64,000 nucleotides of DNA from Streptomyces malaysiense (GTDB lineage Bacteria > Actinomycetota > Actinomycetes > Streptomycetales > Streptomycetaceae): the NCBI RefSeq assembly GCF_000980885.2, contig NZ_LBDA02000067.1, forward strand, positions 1-64,000. The letters run 5' to 3'. A program made the position numbers and the translations under genes. How positions within the stretch are numbered: the stretch's first letter is position 1; each line of letters starts with the position of its first letter. The notes below the pieces were generated by a model, which did not search any database, was not told where the DNA came from, and saw only the letters and a list, made by a program, of their open reading frames with translations. This document shows positions 52,477 to 60,823 of this stretch, piece by piece.

Positions 52477-53391
52477 ATGTCCGCAGAACAGGGCAGCTCG
52501 AAAGTGCTGACGCCCGCGAAGAGCGAGGCGGCGCCCAAGGAGCTCGACGCACTCGACGTCCTCGACGGCATCGAGGGCGTCACGTCCCTCGACGCCGTGC
52601 CGGCCCCGGCCACCCCGCCGACGGGCGAGGCCATCGACACCCGCACCCTGTCCCGCTCCCTGTTCCTGCGCCTGGCCGCGCTGGAGGAGAACAGCCCCGA
52701 GCGCGCCTACGTCCGGGACACCCTGATCGAGCTGAACCTGCCGCTGGTCCGCTACGCGGCGGCGCGCTTCCGCTCGCGCAACGAGCCGATGGAGGACATC
52801 GTCCAGGTCGGCACCATCGGCCTGATCAAGGCGATCGACCGCTTCGACTGCGAACGGGGCGTGGAGTTCCCGACGTTCGCGATGCCGACGGTGGTCGGCG
52901 AGATCAAGCGCTTCTTCCGGGACACCTCCTGGTCGGTGCGCGTCCCGCGCCGCCTCCAGGAGCTGCGCCTGGCCCTCACCAAGGCCAGCGACGAACTGTC
53001 CCAGAAGCTGGACCGCTCCCCCACGGTGACCGAACTGGCCGCCGCCCTCGGCGTCTCCGAGGAGGACGTGGTCGACGGCCTCGCGGTCGGCAACGCCTAC
53101 ACCGCCTCCTCGCTGGACTCCCCGGCCCCGGAGGACGACGGCGGCGAGGGCTCCCTGGCCGACCGGCTGGGTTACGAGGACACGGCCCTCGAAGGCGTGG
53201 AGTACCGCGAGTCCCTCAAGCCGCTGCTGGCCAAACTCCCGCCCCGGGAGCGGCGGATCATCATGCTGCGCTTCTTCGCGAACATGACCCAGTCGCAGAT
53301 CGGCGAGGAGGTCGGCATCTCCCAGATGCATGTCTCCCGGCTGCTCACCCGGACCCTGGCCCAGCTGCGCGAGGGCCTGATCTCGGACTGA
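52477..53391 (+). CDS. sigN: Sigma factor SigN (SigB/F/G family)
   Basis: A 304-residue alternative sigma factor tied in Streptomyces to aerial growth. It is closely related to SigF next door in region 2 (PLVRYAAARFRSRNEPMEDI), while the N-terminal 55 residues are Ala/Asp/Pro-rich and unrelated. Region 3-4 includes LDRSPTVTELAAALGVSEED and MTQSQIGEEVGISQMHVSRLL. The end AQLREGLISD is typical for SigN. ATG at 52477 with GGGGGTGG upstream. No anti-sigma gene is adjacent. Confidence 0.9.
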   Translation: MSAEQGSSKVLTPAKSEAAPKELDALDVLDGIEGVTSLDAVPAPATPPTGEAIDTRTLSRSLFLRLAALEENSPERAYVRDTLIELNLPLVRYAAARFRSRNEPMEDIVQVGTIGLIKAIDRFDCERGVEFPTFAMPTVVGEIKRFFRDTSWSVRVPRRLQELRLALTKASDELSQKLDRSPTVTELAAALGVSEEDVVDGLAVGNAYTASSLDSPAPEDDGGEGSLADRLGYEDTALEGVEYRESLKPLLAKLPPRERRIIMLRFFANMTQSQIGEEVGISQMHVSRLLTRTLAQLREGLISD

Positions 53392-54052
53392 GGGTTCCCG
53401 TCCGGCGGAGCGCCGGCCACGCGGCCGGACGCCCCGTCACGGGACGCCTCGTACGACGGCATGGTCACCCGGCCGCCGGCGCGCCCTCGCGGGAGCCTCG
53501 GCGGCCGCCGTGTGCCTGGGTCCGGCCCCGGGGGGTGCGCCGGCCCGGACGGCGGGGGCGGCCCTGCCGCGGCGGGCGGTGCGGGCCGTGCGAGCCCGGT
53601 CGAGGCGAGCCCCGCCGGATCGGTGCCGCTGGTGACGCCGGACGGGCCGAGGGGTGGGGGACGGTCCACCGGGGCACCGCCGGCTCTCCCCCGGCCGCCA
53701 CCGGCTCCGGCTCTGAACCCGCGCGGGCGGGCGGCGGTCCCGTACCGGGCACGCCGGGCCCGCCCTCACCGGCCGGTCACGAGGACGGGTGCGGGCGCGG
53801 GCACGGGTGACGGCCGTACGTCCCCCGCGTCCGCCCCCTCGGGCGGGCCCGTGACGCCGGACGGGGCCGGCGGTGGCGCCGGAAAGGTCACCGAGGGCTT
53901 CCGGAGGTCCGCGGCCGCGGCGGTGCGTTCGGGCCCGGTGACGTCCGGGACGCACGCCACCGGGGCGCGCGGCATCGACGGGCCGACCGTGCGGACGTCC
54001 GTCCCGTGGAAGTGAACACCGGAGAGAGGGGCTCCTCCTCCGGGTGCGCGGA
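53392..54052. other. 661-bp GC-rich stretch without a supported gene
   Basis: Both strands have long open frames, as expected at this GC content, but none has a domain, signal peptide or good ribosome-binding site. The plus-strand frame 53461-54015 is Pro/Gly/Arg-rich low complexity with a duplicated VTPDG phrase and could be a decayed secreted protein. A weak hairpin (CGTCCGGC/GCCGGACG, 53399-53431) may end sigN transcription. Confidence 0.4.
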
Positions 54053-54256
54053 TTACTTCAGCGCGAGCCAGGCGACGCCGGCCACGACCACGAGGGCCAC
54101 GATGACGCCGATGATCACGCCGACGCGCGGACCGGAGGAAGACGCGGCGGCCGCCTGCTGCTGACGCCCCTGCGGAGCCTCGTCGACGAACGCGCGGAAC
54201 ATCTGAGTGCTGCCGGCAGGGTCGTAATTGCCCTGGGGGCCCTGGGTGTTAGCCAT
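54053..54256 (-). CDS. Small C-tail-anchored membrane protein
   Basis: A 67-residue protein with a hydrophilic Gln/Ala/Ser-rich N-terminus (ANTQGPQGNYDPAGSTQMF) and one C-terminal transmembrane helix (VGVIIGVIVALVVVAGVAWLAL). No domain is known. It lies between sigN and the divergent MarR gene. Real by topology; role unknown. Confidence 0.75.
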   Translation of the reverse strand: MANTQGPQGNYDPAGSTQMFRAFVDEAPQGRQQQAAAASSSGPRVGVIIGVIVALVVVAGVAWLALK

Positions 54257-54404
54257 GGCCCGAGACCTTAGCGAAGACGGGCCGGGGCACCCAAGTGGGG
54301 GGCCACCGGGACAGACGGGGACACCCTTCGCGCACCCACCTGCATATTCACAACCGCAACGCGAGGCCTTTACTAAAGCTTTACGAAAGCGACCTTCCAG
54401 TTAT

Positions 54405-54445
54405 TTGCCTGTAGCAACCAATACCTTTATGGTTGCCCCAAGCAA
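54405..54445. promoter_or_regulatory. Twin TTGC-N5-GCAA operators upstream of marR-type gene
   Basis: Two copies of TTGC-N5-GCAA stand at 54405-54417 and 54433-54445, centred 28 bp apart, inside an AT-rich stretch just before the MarR start (54463). A further repeat GCAACCA/TGGTTGC (54414-54420 and 54430-54436) links them. This is the form expected for an autoregulating MarR protein. Confidence 0.65.
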
Positions 54446-54462
54446 CGATTACGGGAGGTGTG

Positions 54463-54957
54463 ATGGCCGAGCATGCGCAGTTTGACGAGCTTGCGCGTCA
54501 GCTCAGCGCCGTCGGCGCCGTGAAACGTGACCTCGTACGGGTGCTGCCCCCCGAGTGTCCCGGGGGTTCGGCCGCCGTGCTGACGCTGCTCGGCCGGCAC
54601 GGCGACATGCGCATGAGCAAGCTCGCGGAGCTGCTGGCCGTCGATCTGTCGGTGACCAGCCGGCACGTCGCGCATGTCGCCGCACGCGGCTGGATCGAGC
54701 GGCACCCGGACCCGGCGGACAAGCGCTCGCGCATCCTGCGCCTGACGACCGCGGGCCAGGAACAGCTGGACGAGCTGTCCCGGCGCACCTCCCAGGTGCT
54801 CGCCGAGCGGCTCGGTGACTGGACCGACGACGAGGTCGCCCAGCTCATCCGCCTGATGACCCGCCTGCGCTCGTCGTTCGGCGACTGCCGGTCCCCCTCG
54901 GCCCGGCCGTCCGCCCCCGTAGTCGAAGAGACCACCCGTACACCCGCAAGCACGTAA
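54463..54957 (+). CDS. MarR-family transcriptional regulator
   Basis: A 164-residue winged-helix repressor. The DNA-binding core is MSKLAELLAVDLSVTSRHVAHVA and the wing has DPADKRSRILRLTTAG. N-terminal VGAVKRDLVRVLPP and C-terminal RLRSSFGDC helices form the dimer interface. The tail is Pro/Ser/Thr-rich. The ATG at 54463 follows GGGAGG. It lies 13 bp upstream of the exporter and very likely represses it together with itself, lifted by an unknown drug-like ligand. Confidence 0.93.
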   Translation: MAEHAQFDELARQLSAVGAVKRDLVRVLPPECPGGSAAVLTLLGRHGDMRMSKLAELLAVDLSVTSRHVAHVAARGWIERHPDPADKRSRILRLTTAGQEQLDELSRRTSQVLAERLGDWTDDEVAQLIRLMTRLRSSFGDCRSPSARPSAPVVEETTRTPAST

Positions 54958-54970
54958 GAAAAGGAAGCCC

Positions 54971-57535
54971 ATGGCAACGACCACACCAGCCGGTGTGCGG
55001 GCTCACGCCAAGCACGGGGGAGGCTCCTCGGCGGGCGACGCCCCGATGACCCACCGCCAGATCATGGAGGCGCTCTCCGGCCTGCTGCTGGGCCTGTTCG
55101 CCGCCATCCTGTCCTCCACGATCGTCACCAACGCACTGCCGACGATCATCAAGGACCTCGGCGGCGGCCAGTCCGCGTACACCTGGGTCGTCACCGCGGC
55201 CCTGCTGGCGATGACCGCCTCCGTGCCCCTGTGGGGCAAGCTGGCCGACCTGATGAGCAAGAAGGCGCTCGTCCAGATATCCCTGGTCATCTACGTGGCC
55301 GGCTCGGTCATCGCCGGTCTCGCGCAGAACCCGGCGATGCTGATCACCGCCCGTGCCGTCCAGGGTCTCGGCGCCGGCGGTCTGTCCGCCCTGGTGCAGG
55401 TCATCCTGGCCGCGATGATCGCCCCGCGCGAGCGCGGCCGGTACTCCGGCTACACCGGCGCCACCTTCGCCGTGGCCACCGTCGGCGGCCCGCTGCTCGG
55501 CGGTGTCATCACCGACACCAGCTGGCTCGGCTGGCGCTACTGCCTGTTCGTCGGCATCCCCTTCGCGCTGATCGCGCTGGTCGTCCTCCAGAAGACCCTG
55601 CACCTGCCGCTCATCAAGCGCCAGGTCAAGGTCGACTGGCTCGGCGCCTTCTTCATCACCGCGGCCGCCTCGCTGCTGCTGATCTGGGTGACCTTCGCCA
55701 ACGACAAGTACGACTGGCTGTCCTGGCAGACGTACGTGATGGTGGGCGGCACGATCCTGCTCGCGCTCGCCTTCGTCCTCACCGAGACCAGGGCGTCCGA
55801 GCCGATCATCCCGCTGCGCCTGTTCCGCAACCGCACGATCACGCTGGCCTCGCTGGCCTCGCTGTTCGTCGGTGTCGGCATGTACTCGGGCACCGTCTTC
55901 TTCTCGCAGTACTTCCAGCTGGCGCGGGACAAGTCCCCCACCATGTCCGGTGTGATGACCATCCCGATGATCGGTGGTCTGTTCATCTCCTCCATGGTCT
56001 CCGGGCGGATCATCTCCAGCACCGGACGCTGGAAGAACTGGCTGGTCGCCGGCGGTCTGTTCCTCACCGCGGGCCTCTCCCTGCTCAGCCTGATGCGCTA
56101 CGACACCCCCTACTGGCAGCTGTCCATCTACATGGCGCTCCTGGGCATCGGCGTCGGCATGATGATGCAGAACCTGGTGCTCTCCACGCAGAACCAGGTC
56201 GCCCCGAACGACCTGGGCGCCGCCTCCTCCACGGTGAGCTTCTTCCGCTCCCTCGGCGGTGCGGTCGGCGTCGGCGTGCTCGGCTCGATCATGTCGGACC
56301 GGATCAGCCACTACGCCAGGAACAGCATCGGCGAGCTCGGCATCAAGGAGCGGATGGCCGCGGCCAAGGCCGTGGGCGGCGGCGAGCTGCCCGACATGAA
56401 CAGCCTGCCCCTGCCGATCCGGCATTGGCTGGAAAGCGCCTACGGGCACGGCATCGCCGACGTCTTCCTCTACGCGGCACCCTGCGCCCTGGTCGCCTTC
56501 GTCGTGGTGATGTTCATCAAGGAGGTCCCGCTGCGGACGACCGGCGCGCTGGCCCAGGCCGCGCAGGAGACGGCGGGGGCCGTGGAGAACACCCTGGAGA
56601 GCACTGTGGAGAACGCCATGCGGAACGTGCCGGACGAGCCCTTCGAAGAGAGGGCGCCCAGCCTGACCGCGCCCGCTCCGGTGGTCGGCGCCGCCGAGGC
56701 ACTGGCCACCGCGACCGCCGGCGCGGCCCCGATGACGGCCGTGGCGACCATCGCCGAGCCCGGTGCGGGCGGCGACGGCACCCCGGTGCACGGCTTCGTC
56801 CGCGGCGCCGAGAGCGCCCCGGTCCCGCAGGCCGCGGTCACCCTGATCTCGCTGGCCGGCCGCCAGCTGGGCCGTTCCGTCGCCCAGGCCGACGGCTCCT
56901 ACGCGCTGGCCGCCCCCGGCACCGGCAGCTACGTCCTGATCGCCTCCGCCGACGGCTACCAGCCGCAGGCCTCCACCGTCGTGGTGGGCGGGGAACCGCT
57001 GTCGTACGACATCCTGCTCAGCGGCACCAGCGGGCTGACCGGTGTGGTGCGGGCGAGCGGGAGCGCGCTGCCGGTCAGGGACGCCATGGTGATCGTCACC
57101 GATGTGCGCGGTGACCTGCTGGCCACCGCCGCCACCGGGGAGCAGGGCGAGTTCGCCTTCACCGACCTGGTGCCCGGACCGGTGACCGTCGCCGTCAACG
57201 CGGGCGGCTTCCGGCCCCGCGCCCTGCCCGTCGAGGTGGCCGCCACCGGTGTCACCCGGGCCGACGTCGAGCTGGACGCCGGCGCCCGCCTCCAGGGTGC
57301 CGTCAAGGCCCCGCACGGACCGCTGGCCGACGCCCGGGTGACCCTGGTCGACCAGGCCGGCAACGTGGTCGGCAACGCCACCACCGGTGCGGACGGCGCG
57401 TACGCCTTCACCGACCTGGACAGCGGCGAGTACACCGTCATCGCGACCGGCTACCCGCCGGTGGCCACCGCGCTGACCGTCACCGGCACCGGTGCCGACG
57501 GTCACGACATCGAGCTCGCCCACCCCGGCGAGTAG
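54971..57535 (+). CDS. DHA2-type MFS exporter with three C-terminal CarboxypepD_reg-like domains
   Basis: An 854-residue protein. The first 530 residues are a 14-helix drug:H+ antiporter (STIVTNALPTIIKDLGG, then LWGKLADLMSKK and the motif ARAVQGLGAGGLSALV). A linker follows, then from about residue 603 to the end three beta-sandwich repeats of about 84 residues (GTPVHGFVRG; SGLTGVVRASG; ARLQGAVKAPHG), each with a D/G-x-Y/F-x-F/L hairpin such as ADGSYALAAPG. This is about 250 residues longer than usual exporters. The C-terminus of such exporters is cytoplasmic, so the repeats should be inside. Regulated by the upstream MarR protein. Confidence 0.93.
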   Translation: MATTTPAGVRAHAKHGGGSSAGDAPMTHRQIMEALSGLLLGLFAAILSSTIVTNALPTIIKDLGGGQSAYTWVVTAALLAMTASVPLWGKLADLMSKKALVQISLVIYVAGSVIAGLAQNPAMLITARAVQGLGAGGLSALVQVILAAMIAPRERGRYSGYTGATFAVATVGGPLLGGVITDTSWLGWRYCLFVGIPFALIALVVLQKTLHLPLIKRQVKVDWLGAFFITAAASLLLIWVTFANDKYDWLSWQTYVMVGGTILLALAFVLTETRASEPIIPLRLFRNRTITLASLASLFVGVGMYSGTVFFSQYFQLARDKSPTMSGVMTIPMIGGLFISSMVSGRIISSTGRWKNWLVAGGLFLTAGLSLLSLMRYDTPYWQLSIYMALLGIGVGMMMQNLVLSTQNQVAPNDLGAASSTVSFFRSLGGAVGVGVLGSIMSDRISHYARNSIGELGIKERMAAAKAVGGGELPDMNSLPLPIRHWLESAYGHGIADVFLYAAPCALVAFVVVMFIKEVPLRTTGALAQAAQETAGAVENTLESTVENAMRNVPDEPFEERAPSLTAPAPVVGAAEALATATAGAAPMTAVATIAEPGAGGDGTPVHGFVRGAESAPVPQAAVTLISLAGRQLGRSVAQADGSYALAAPGTGSYVLIASADGYQPQASTVVVGGEPLSYDILLSGTSGLTGVVRASGSALPVRDAMVIVTDVRGDLLATAATGEQGEFAFTDLVPGPVTVAVNAGGFRPRALPVEVAATGVTRADVELDAGARLQGAVKAPHGPLADARVTLVDQAGNVVGNATTGADGAYAFTDLDSGEYTVIATGYPPVATALTVTGTGADGHDIELAHPGE

Positions 57536-57637
57536 TTCCACCCGGCCCGTGGCAGGGCACGCTCCGAGCGGAGCCGTCCGGCGCCACGGGCCGGATTCTT
57601 ACGACCGATTCGCATGGCCTTGCAGGGAGAGAACGGG

Positions 57638-58459
57638 ATGGGACTGACCGCGAAGATCCGTACGCGGGACGGGTGGGCCGTGTCGCACGCGGTCGTCACG
57701 GTGACCGACATGACCGGTACGCAGGTGCTGCGGGCCGAGGCGGACCCCGAGGGGGCCGTACGGGACAGCACCGAACTGGCCCCGGGGGCGTACACCGTGA
57801 TCGTGACCGCCGTCGGGTACGCGCCGGCCGCGTCCAGCGCGATCGTCACCGCGAGCGGCCGCGCCGAGGTCGGCGCCGTGACCCTGGCCCGGCAGGGCGG
57901 CGCCGAGCTGCCCCCGCCCGGCCCCTGGACCATCGACCCGGCGCACTCCTCGGTCGCCGCGGTCGCCCAGCACCTGGGGATCTCCAGCGTGCACGGCCGG
58001 TTCACGGAGTTCGGCGGCACCATCGAGATCGCGCCGGACGACGTCGCCAAGTCCCGGGTGGAGGCGGTGATCAAGGCCGGGTCCATCGACACCGGCAACG
58101 GCATGCGCGACACGCATCTGCGCTCCGGTGACTTCCTCGACATCGAGAACCACCCGGAGATCAGCTACCGCTCCACCGGGCTGACCCAGGCGGGCCCGGA
58201 CCGCTGGACCGTGCGCGGCGAGCTGGCCCTGCACGGCGTGGTCCGCCAGGTCGACCTGGACCTCGCCTACCTCGGCACCGGCGCCGACCCGTGGGGCGGC
58301 ACCCGTGCCGCCTTCCGGGCCACGGCGGAGCTGCACCGCGAGGACTTCGCGATGAACTACAACCAGGTCCTCCAGGCCGGTATCGCCGCGATCGGCACCA
58401 CGCTCAAGGTCCAGCTGGACATCCAGGCGGTGCAGGGGGACAGCCTGCCGACCGCCTGA
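57638..58459 (+). CDS. YceI-family protein with N-terminal CarboxypepD_reg-like domain
   Basis: A 273-residue protein. Residues 1-85 form a carboxypeptidase-regulatory-like domain (GLTAKIRTRDGWAVSHAVV, TELAPGAYTVIVTAVGYAP), the same type as the repeats at the end of the exporter next door. Residues 97-273 are a YceI lipocalin-like barrel (WTIDPAHSSVAAVAQHLGIS, VHGRFTEFGGTI, SGDFLDIENHPEI), which in relatives binds polyisoprenoid lipids. No signal peptide is seen. ATG at 57638 follows AGGGAGAG. It lies 102 bp after the exporter, probably in the same operon. Confidence 0.92.
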   Translation: MGLTAKIRTRDGWAVSHAVVTVTDMTGTQVLRAEADPEGAVRDSTELAPGAYTVIVTAVGYAPAASSAIVTASGRAEVGAVTLARQGGAELPPPGPWTIDPAHSSVAAVAQHLGISSVHGRFTEFGGTIEIAPDDVAKSRVEAVIKAGSIDTGNGMRDTHLRSGDFLDIENHPEISYRSTGLTQAGPDRWTVRGELALHGVVRQVDLDLAYLGTGADPWGGTRAAFRATAELHREDFAMNYNQVLQAGIAAIGTTLKVQLDIQAVQGDSLPTA

Positions 58460-58472
58460 GCCGCGGCACGGA

Positions 58473-58507
58473 GGAGCCCGCCGACCGGACGCCGGCCGGC
58501 GGGCTCC
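58473..58507. terminator. Bidirectional terminator between YceI and ANTAR genes
   Basis: An 11-bp perfect outer stem (GGAGCCCGCCG and complement) with further CCGG pairing inside, between convergent genes. Confidence 0.8.
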
Positions 58508-58520
58508 CGCGATGAACCGC

Positions 58521-59261
58521 TCAGTTGTCCGTCGCGCCCACGATGCGCCGGGCCAGGTCGCGGAGCTTGACGTTCTCCCGCTGGGAGGCGCGCACCAGGC
58601 TCTCGAAGGCGGCCTGGGCGTCGATGTCCAGACGCTCCATCAGGATGCCGGTGGCCTGTCCGATCAGGTCCCGGGTGTGCATGGCCGCGGTCAACTGCTC
58701 GCGAACGGTCACGGAGTTGAGGGCGAGGCTCACCTGTGCGGTGAACAGCCGGCCGAGCCGGGCCGCCGTCTCGTCGAAGGCGCCGGGCTCCCGGGAGTAG
58801 GCGGTCAGCACCGTCAGCCGGCGCCGGTCGGCGCGCAGCCGCATCGACAGCACCGAGCGCAGCCCCTGCCGCTCGCCGGCCGCGCCGCCGCTGTCCGCCA
58901 CCCGGACCACGGGCGCGTCCCACAGCCGCTCCCAGTGCGGCAGGTCGGGGGTGCCGGCCGCGCGCACGATGTCATCGCTCCAGGCGACCGTGCGCAGGCT
59001 CTCGCCGCGCTCGATCTCGCAGACCCCGGCGTGCTCGGCGCCGGGCAGCAGATGCACCGCGAGCCGGACCGCCGCGTCGAGCGCGGCGCCGGGGGAGGCG
59101 CTCTCGTGCAGCTCGCGGGCGGCCGCCGTCAGGGCCTCGGCCACGTCGAGAGCGCCGGGCGAACGGGTCGCCTCGACGACGTCGTACACGGAAAGGTCGT
59201 ACGAGGAAGAGTCGGGCACGGAAAAGTCGGACGCGGCCACCACGAACCTCTCGGATGACAT
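58521..59261 (-). CDS. GAF-ANTAR RNA-binding antiterminator
   Basis: A 246-residue regulator. The middle (about 45-180) is a GAF-like domain (SPGAALDAAVRLAVHLLPGA at its start). The C-terminal 55 residues are an ANTAR domain: LTAAMHTRDLIGQATGILME, then AQAAFESLVRASQRENVKLRDLA. ANTAR proteins bind hairpins in mRNA leaders to block termination. No partner kinase is nearby. ATG at 59261; an upstream in-frame ATG at 59342 would add 27 residues. The signal sensed is unknown. Confidence 0.9.
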   Translation of the reverse strand: MSSERFVVAASDFSVPDSSSYDLSVYDVVEATRSPGALDVAEALTAAARELHESASPGAALDAAVRLAVHLLPGAEHAGVCEIERGESLRTVAWSDDIVRAAGTPDLPHWERLWDAPVVRVADSGGAAGERQGLRSVLSMRLRADRRRLTVLTAYSREPGAFDETAARLGRLFTAQVSLALNSVTVREQLTAAMHTRDLIGQATGILMERLDIDAQAAFESLVRASQRENVKLRDLARRIVGATDN

Positions 59262-59405
59262 GACCGTACGGCCATGCGCAGGAGAGCTCCGCAGCACATT
59301 CCCGACTGCGAGCACAGGACAGAAGAACTTTAGCTGCTCCATTGCGGTGAAGTGACCTTCCTCCGGTGCGGCCCGCGGCGCCCGGCGGCGTTCTAGGCTG
59401 CGGTC

Positions 59406-59876
59406 ATGGCACCGAACATCGCGACGAACACCCGCGTCTCCCTGGACGAGCTGCTGGACTTCGTACGACCCCGCCACCGGGCGCTGCTGATCACCCGCCG
59501 CGCCGACGGTTCCCCGCAGGCGTCCCCGCTGACCTGCGGGGTGGACGACTCGGGCCGGATCGTGGTCTCGACCTACCCGGAGCGGGCCAAGACCCGCAAC
59601 GCCAAGCGGGATGCGCGGGTGAGCCTGCTCGTGCTCAGCGACGACTGGAACGGCCCCTGGGTGCAGGTCGACGGCACCGCCGAGGTCGTCGACAGCCCCG
59701 ACTCGGTGGAGCCGCTGGTCGAGTACTACCGCAACATCGCCGGTGAGCACCACGACTGGGACGAGTACCGGGCGGCCATGCGCAAGCAGGGCAAGTCGAT
59801 CATCCGGGTGACGCCCGAACGGTGGGGGCCGGTGGCGACCGGGGGCTTCCCGGCGCGGCTGGCCGGCGGGGAGTGA
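59406..59876 (+). CDS. PPOX-class F420-dependent oxidoreductase
   Basis: A 156-residue split-barrel flavin/F420-binding protein. The pattern HRALLITRRADGSPQASPLT, then STYPERAKTRNAKRDARVSL and GPWVQVDGTAEVVD matches the actinobacterial PPOX class F420 family, which usually reduces unsaturated compounds with F420H2. Substrate unknown. ATG at 59406, convergent with the TetR gene. Confidence 0.9.
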   Translation: MAPNIATNTRVSLDELLDFVRPRHRALLITRRADGSPQASPLTCGVDDSGRIVVSTYPERAKTRNAKRDARVSLLVLSDDWNGPWVQVDGTAEVVDSPDSVEPLVEYYRNIAGEHHDWDEYRAAMRKQGKSIIRVTPERWGPVATGGFPARLAGGE

Positions 59877-59891
59877 CGGACCCGAGAGGGT

Positions 59892-60647
59892 TCAGCCCCG
59901 CTCGACCATCGCCTCGATGCCCGCGATCAGCAGGTCCAGGGCGAAGGTGAAGTCACGGTCCATCAGCTCGGCGACCGTGCTCCCGCCGCGGGCCTCCATG
60001 ATCTGCCTGGACTCCTGGACGAAGTCCGCGGTGTGCGGGTCCTCGCGGACCGAGTTCCTGGCCTGCTGGTAGTAGTCGTCCGGGGTCAGCCCCGAGTCCG
60101 CGATCCGGCACATGAACTGGGACTCGACCGTGCCGAAGCCGTACACGAACTGGAAGACGGCCGAGATCGCGCCCATCACCCGGTGCGCGGGCAGTCCGGA
60201 GCGGCCGAGGGTGCGCCGCACGCTGCGGGAGAAGTCCAGCGAGTGGGGGCCGATGTTCAGGTACTGGCCGGCCAGCCGGGACAACCAGGGGTGGCGCACC
60301 AGCAGGCCCCGGTACTCGGCGGCCAGCGCCCGCAGCCGCTCCCGCCAGTCAGCCGCGTCGTCCTCGCCGGGCAGACGCAGTTCGCCGTAGGCCGCGTCCA
60401 GGGCGAGTTCGAGCAGGTCGTCCTTGGTGTCGACGTACCAGTACAGGGACATCGCGGTGACGTTCAGCTCGCCGGCGAGGCGGCGCATGGAGAACTTCGC
60501 TAGGCCCTCGGCGTCCAGGAGGCGCACGGACGCCGCGGTGATCCGCTGCCGGTCGAGGCCGGAGGGCTGCCCGCCGCGTCCGCCGCGCCGGGGCTCCTCC
60601 TGAAGCCACACACTGTCCCGCGCCGTCCGCCCCGCCGTCTTCGTCAC
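59892..60647 (-). CDS. TetR-family transcriptional regulator
   Basis: A 251-residue repressor. The helix-turn-helix is in ASVRLLDAEGLAKFSMRRLA then NVTAMSLYWYVDTKDDLLEL; the C-terminal part (HPWLSRLAGQYLNIGPHSLD) fits the TetR_C group. Start is GTG at 60647 with GAGGAAGG upstream. The target is unknown; the convergent F420 oxidoreductase gene is a candidate. The 176 bp to the next gene holds nothing recognised. Confidence 0.92.
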   Translation of the reverse strand: MTKTAGRTARDSVWLQEEPRRGGRGGQPSGLDRQRITAASVRLLDAEGLAKFSMRRLAGELNVTAMSLYWYVDTKDDLLELALDAAYGELRLPGEDDAADWRERLRALAAEYRGLLVRHPWLSRLAGQYLNIGPHSLDFSRSVRRTLGRSGLPAHRVMGAISAVFQFVYGFGTVESQFMCRIADSGLTPDDYYQQARNSVREDPHTADFVQESRQIMEARGGSTVAELMDRDFTFALDLLIAGIEAMVERG

Positions 60648-60823
60648 CGGCGCACCTTCCTCCGTCCCCGGCCAGTCAGAGCCCGTCGAGGCCACGGCCC
60701 GGGTGGCCAGGGGCCGGCCGGCGCGGGGGCGCGGGCCCGCGTCCCTGAGCCGTTACCCACATCCCCCGGCTCTTAGGCGCGGACCCGCTCCGCCGTTTCC
60801 TCTCGGTTTCCGCTGCGTCCCCC

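Noticed and set aside
53461..54015. Possible 184-codon plus-strand gene
   Set aside because: Pro/Gly/Arg low complexity with no domain, signal peptide or ribosome-binding site; reported only as an unexplained stretch.
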